Shown one piece after another: positions 60,501 to 64,000 of a stretch of DNA of 64,000 bases. Position numbers and translations under genes: made by a program. Numbering within the stretch: position 1 is the stretch's first letter; each line of letters opens with the position of its first letter. The notes below the pieces were generated by a model. The model had not been told where the DNA came from, did not search any database, and was given only the letters and a program-made list of their open reading frames with translations. Source of the DNA: Mercurialis annua (Eukaryota; Streptophyta; Magnoliopsida; Malpighiales; Euphorbiaceae); NCBI RefSeq assembly GCF_937616625.2, contig NC_065577.1, forward strand, positions 24,875,501 to 24,939,500, written 5' to 3'.

Positions 60501-63500
60501 ACGTTTTAAATGCTTGGATTTGTTTTGTAACATTTGTAAACGTTTAGCTTAAATCGTTAAAAATGTGAAACGTTTGGTTTGTTTCGTAATGTTTGTAAAC
60601 GTTTGACTTAAATCGCTAAAAAGGGGAAACGTTTGGGTTTGTTTCGTAACGTTTGTAAATGTTTGGCTTAAATCACTAAAAAGGATAAACGTTTGGTTTT
60701 GTTTCGTAACGTTTGTAAAACGTTTGGCTTAAATCACTAAAAAGGTGAAACGTTTGGCTTTATTTCGTAACGTTTGTAAACGTTTAGCTTTATTTCGTAT
60801 CGTTTGTAAACGTTTGGCTTCAATCGCTAAAAACGGGAAATGTTTGGATTTTTTTCGTAATGTTTGTAAACGTTGGCTGCAATTGCTAAAAATGTAAAAT
60901 GTTTTGTTTTATTTCGTAACCTTTGTAAACATTCGGCATAAATCGCAAAAAAGGTAAAATAGCTGGATTTGTTTCGTAACGTTTTAAACGTTTGGCATAA
61001 ATCGTTATAATGGTGAAACGATTGGATTTGTTTAGTAATATTTTTAAACATTTGGCTTCAATGAATAAAAAGTTGAAACGTTTGGATTTGTTTCGTAACA
61101 TTTTAAACGTTTGGTTTTGTTTCGTAACATTTATAAACGTTTGGCTTAAATCGCTAAAAAGGCAAAACGTTTGGATTTATTTCGTAACATTTGTAAACGT
61201 TTGGTTTAAATTGCTAAAAAGGTGCAACGTTTGGTTTTGTTTCGTAACGTTTGTAAATGTTTGTATTAAATCGCTAAAAATGTGAAATGTTTGGATTTGT
61301 TTCGTAACGTTTCAAAAGTTTGGTTTTGTTTCGTAGGGCTTATAAACGTTTTGCTTAAATCGCTAAAAGGTGAAATGTTTGGATTTGTTTAGTAACTTTT
61401 GTAAACGTTTGGCTTAAATCACTGAAAAGGTGAAACATTTTGTTTTGTTTCGTAACGTTTGTAAATGTTCGGCTTAAATTGCAAAAAATGTGAAATGTTT
61501 GTTTTTGTTCCGTAACGTTTGTAAACGTTTGGCTGAAATAGTTAAAACGGCGAAACGTTTGGATTTGATTCGTAACGTTTGTAAACGTTTGTCTTAAATT
61601 GCTAAAAAAGAGAAACGTTTGGATTTGTTTCGCAACGTTTGTAAACGTATGGCATAAATCTCTAAAATGGAGAAACGTTTGGATTTGTTTCGTAAGGTTT
61701 TAAACATTTTTTTTTGTTTCGTAACGTTAAAACGTTTGGCTTAAGTCGTTAAAAGGGGAAAACGTTTGGATTTGTTTCGTAACGTTTGTTAACGTTTAGT
61801 TTAAATCGCTTAAAAGGTGAAACGTTTAGATTTGTTTCGTAGTGTTTGTAAACGTTTGGCATAAATCGCTAAAAATATGAAACGTTTGATCTTGTTCCGT
61901 AACGTTTGTAAACGTGTTTGGCTTAAATTTCTAAAAAGGTTAAACGTTTGGATTTATTTTGTAACGTTTGTAAACGTTTGGCTTCAATCGCTAAAAAGGT
62001 GAAACGTTTGGATTTGTTTCGTAACGTTTGTAAATGTTTTGCTTAAATTGCTAATAATGGAGAAACGTTTTGATTTGTTTCCTAACGTTTGTAAACGTTT
62101 GGCTTAAATCGCTAAAAAGGGGAAACGTTTGGTTTTGTTTCGTAATGTTTGTAAATGTTTGGCTTAAATTGGTAAAAAGGTGAAACGCTTGGATTTGATT
62201 CGTAACGTTTGTAAACATTTGGCTTAAATCGCTAAAAAGGGGAAATGTTTGGATTTTTTCGTAACATTTGTAAACGTTTTGCTTAAATCGCTAAAAAGGT
62301 GAAAAGTTTGGATTTGTTTAAGTAACCTTGGTAAACGTTAGGCTTAAATCGCTAAAAAGGGGAAAGGTTTGCTTTTGCTCCATAACGTTTATAAACGTTT
62401 GGCTAAAAATCGCCAAATAGTGGAAACGTTTGGTTTTATTTCATAACGATTGTAAACATTTGGCTTAAATCGGTAAAAACGTGAATTGTTTGGATTTGTT
62501 TCGTAACGTTTTAAACGTTTTCTTTAATCGCTATAAATGTGAAACGTTTGGATTTGTTTCGTAACGTTTTAAACGTTTGATTTTGTTTCGTAACGTTTAT
62601 AAACGTTTAGCTTAAATCGCTAAAATGGGGAAACATTTGGATTTGTTTCATAACGTTTGTAAACGCTTGGCTTAAATTCCTAAAAAGGTGAAAAGTTTGG
62701 ATTTGTTTCGTAACGTTTGTAAATGTTTGGATTAAATAGCTAAAAATGTGAAACGTTTGGATTTGTTTCGTAACGTTTCAAACGTTTGGTTTTGTTTTGT
62801 AGAGTTTATAAATGTTTTGCTTAAATCGCTGAAAAGGTGAAACGTTTGGTTTTGTTTCGTAACGTTTGTATATAATTCGCTTAAATCGCTAAAAAGTTGA
62901 AACGTTTGGATTTGTTTAGAAACTTTTGTAAACGTTTTTCTTAAATCGCTAAAAAGGTGAAACGTTTGGATTTGTTTCGTACCTTTTGTAAATGTTCGGC
63001 ATAAATTGCAAAAAATGCGAAACGTTTTTTTTTCCGTAACGTTTGTAAACGTTTGGCTTAAATCGCTAAAAAGGAAAAACGTTTGGATTTGTTTCTTAAC
63101 GTTTGTAAAGGTTTGGCTTAAATTGCTAAAAAAGAGAAACATTTGGATTTGTTTCACAATGTTTGTAAACGTTTGGCATAAATAGCTAAATTGGAAAAAC
63201 ATTTCGATTTGTTCGTAAGGTTTTAAAAGTTTTGTTTTGTTTCGTAACGTTTGTAAACGTTTGGCTTAAGTCCGTAAAAGGGTGAAACGTTTGGATTTGC
63301 TTCATAACGTTTGTTAACGTTTAGCTTAAATCGCTAAAAATGTAAAACATTTGGATTTCTTTCGTAGTGTTAGTAAACGTTTGGCTTAAATCGCTAACAA
63401 TATGAAACGTTTGGTTTTGTTCCGTAATATTTGTAAACGTGTTTGGCTTAAATTTCTTAAAAGGTTAAACATTTGATTTGTTTCGTAACGTTTGTAAACG

Positions 63501-64000
63501 TTTGGCTTCAATCACTTAAAAGGGGAAACGTTTGGATTTGTTTCGTAACGTTTGAAAACATTTGGCTTAAATTGCTAAAATGGGGAAATCGCTAAAAAGG
63601 TGAAACGTTTGGTTTTGTTTCGTAACGTTTGTAAACGTTTGGCTTAAATCGCTAAAAAGGTGAAAATTTTGGATTTGTTTCGAAACGTTTGTAAACGTTC
63701 GGCTTAAATCGCTAAAAATATGAAATGTTTGGATTTGTTTCATAACATTTGTAAACGTTTGGCTTATGTCGCTAAAAAGGGGGAACGTTTGAATTTGCTT
63801 CGTATTGTTTGTAAACGTTTGGCTTAAATTGCTAAAAAGGTGAAACACTTGGATTTGTTTTGAAACGTTTGCAAACGTTTGGCATAAATCGCTAAAAAGG
63901 GGAAACGTTTGGATTTGTTTAGTAACCTTGGTAAACGTTTGGCTTAAATCGGCAAAAAGGGGAAACGTTTTGTTTTCTTTCATAACGTTTATAAACGTTT
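57550..64000 (+). repeat. 60-bp satellite, right block with higher-order cassettes
   Basis: About 107 forward monomers to the window edge. A cassette of about 300 bp marked by GTAGGGCTTATAAACG-type joints recurs near 58320, 59400, 61250 and 62725 (and earlier near 51545). A segment at about 59706-60000 is nearly repeated at 63780-64000. The 182-codon (59423-59971) and 156-codon (62732-63202) minus-strand frames are translated satellite. Confidence 0.95.

Noticed and set aside
1..64000. CENP-B-box or telomere-type motif in the satellite
   Set aside because: The monomer has TTCG and AACGTT words but no match to the CENP-B box core and no TTTAGGG repeats. A centromeric role cannot be claimed from sequence alone.

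Overview
The window is plant nuclear DNA, most probably eudicot: intact, degenerate and solo LTR retrotransposons, a plant L1-type LINE, a Mutator-like element carrying a piece of a plant glutaredoxin-family gene, and short AT-rich GT-AG introns, all set in a tandem satellite. I see no ordinary single-copy host gene. Coordinates, repeat counts and LTR differences were read by eye.

Backbone. About 33 kb (roughly 550 copies) is a 60-bp satellite. Each monomer carries three AACGTT cores spaced 20 and 10 bp apart and about five CpG sites. It fills 1-1938, about 16866-18336, 19057-31918, 42214-52491 and 57550-64000. Its orientation flips at about 20 sharp points. It has higher-order structure: a 6.7-6.8 kb tandem segmental duplication (about 24060-30905, and 30906-31918 plus 42219-47560), a 1.64-kb duplication of an inversion junction, an exact 120-bp duplication and a 300-bp cassette repeated five times. 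Long repetitive ORFs arise only because 60 is a multiple of 3.

Left insertion complex, 1939-16831. An old LTR-like relic lies in the satellite and was entered by a 9.2-kb Tat-lineage Ty3/gypsy element (2026-11228, minus strand, TSD AAACA). Its gag-pol is broken by stops and frameshifts and holds two intron-like GT-AG insertions inside RNase H and integrase coding sequence. Convergent to pol, on the opposite strand, is an open antisense gene predicted to be spliced from three exons (640 aa, putative gypsy-type transposon domain). Next comes a 3.5-kb Pack-MULE (12656-16166, 9-bp TSD) with a captured glutaredoxin-like pseudogene, then a SINE-like element with a perfect 16-bp TSD.

Middle. A solo LTR of 720 bp (18337-19056, TSD TTTGG) sits in the satellite. 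A complete, very young Tekay-type chromovirus (31919-42213, minus strand, TSD GAAGT) has 2562-bp LTRs differing at about 3 sites, one uninterrupted gag-pol frame and a C-terminal chromodomain. It lies in only one copy of the segmental duplication, so it arrived after the duplication.

Right. A full-length but dead LINE (52492-57549, minus strand) with a 4-nt ATGA overlap between ORF1 and ORF2 interrupts the satellite, which then runs to the end of the window.

The picture is satellite heterochromatin, possibly pericentromeric or subtelomeric, acting as a sink for nested transposons.
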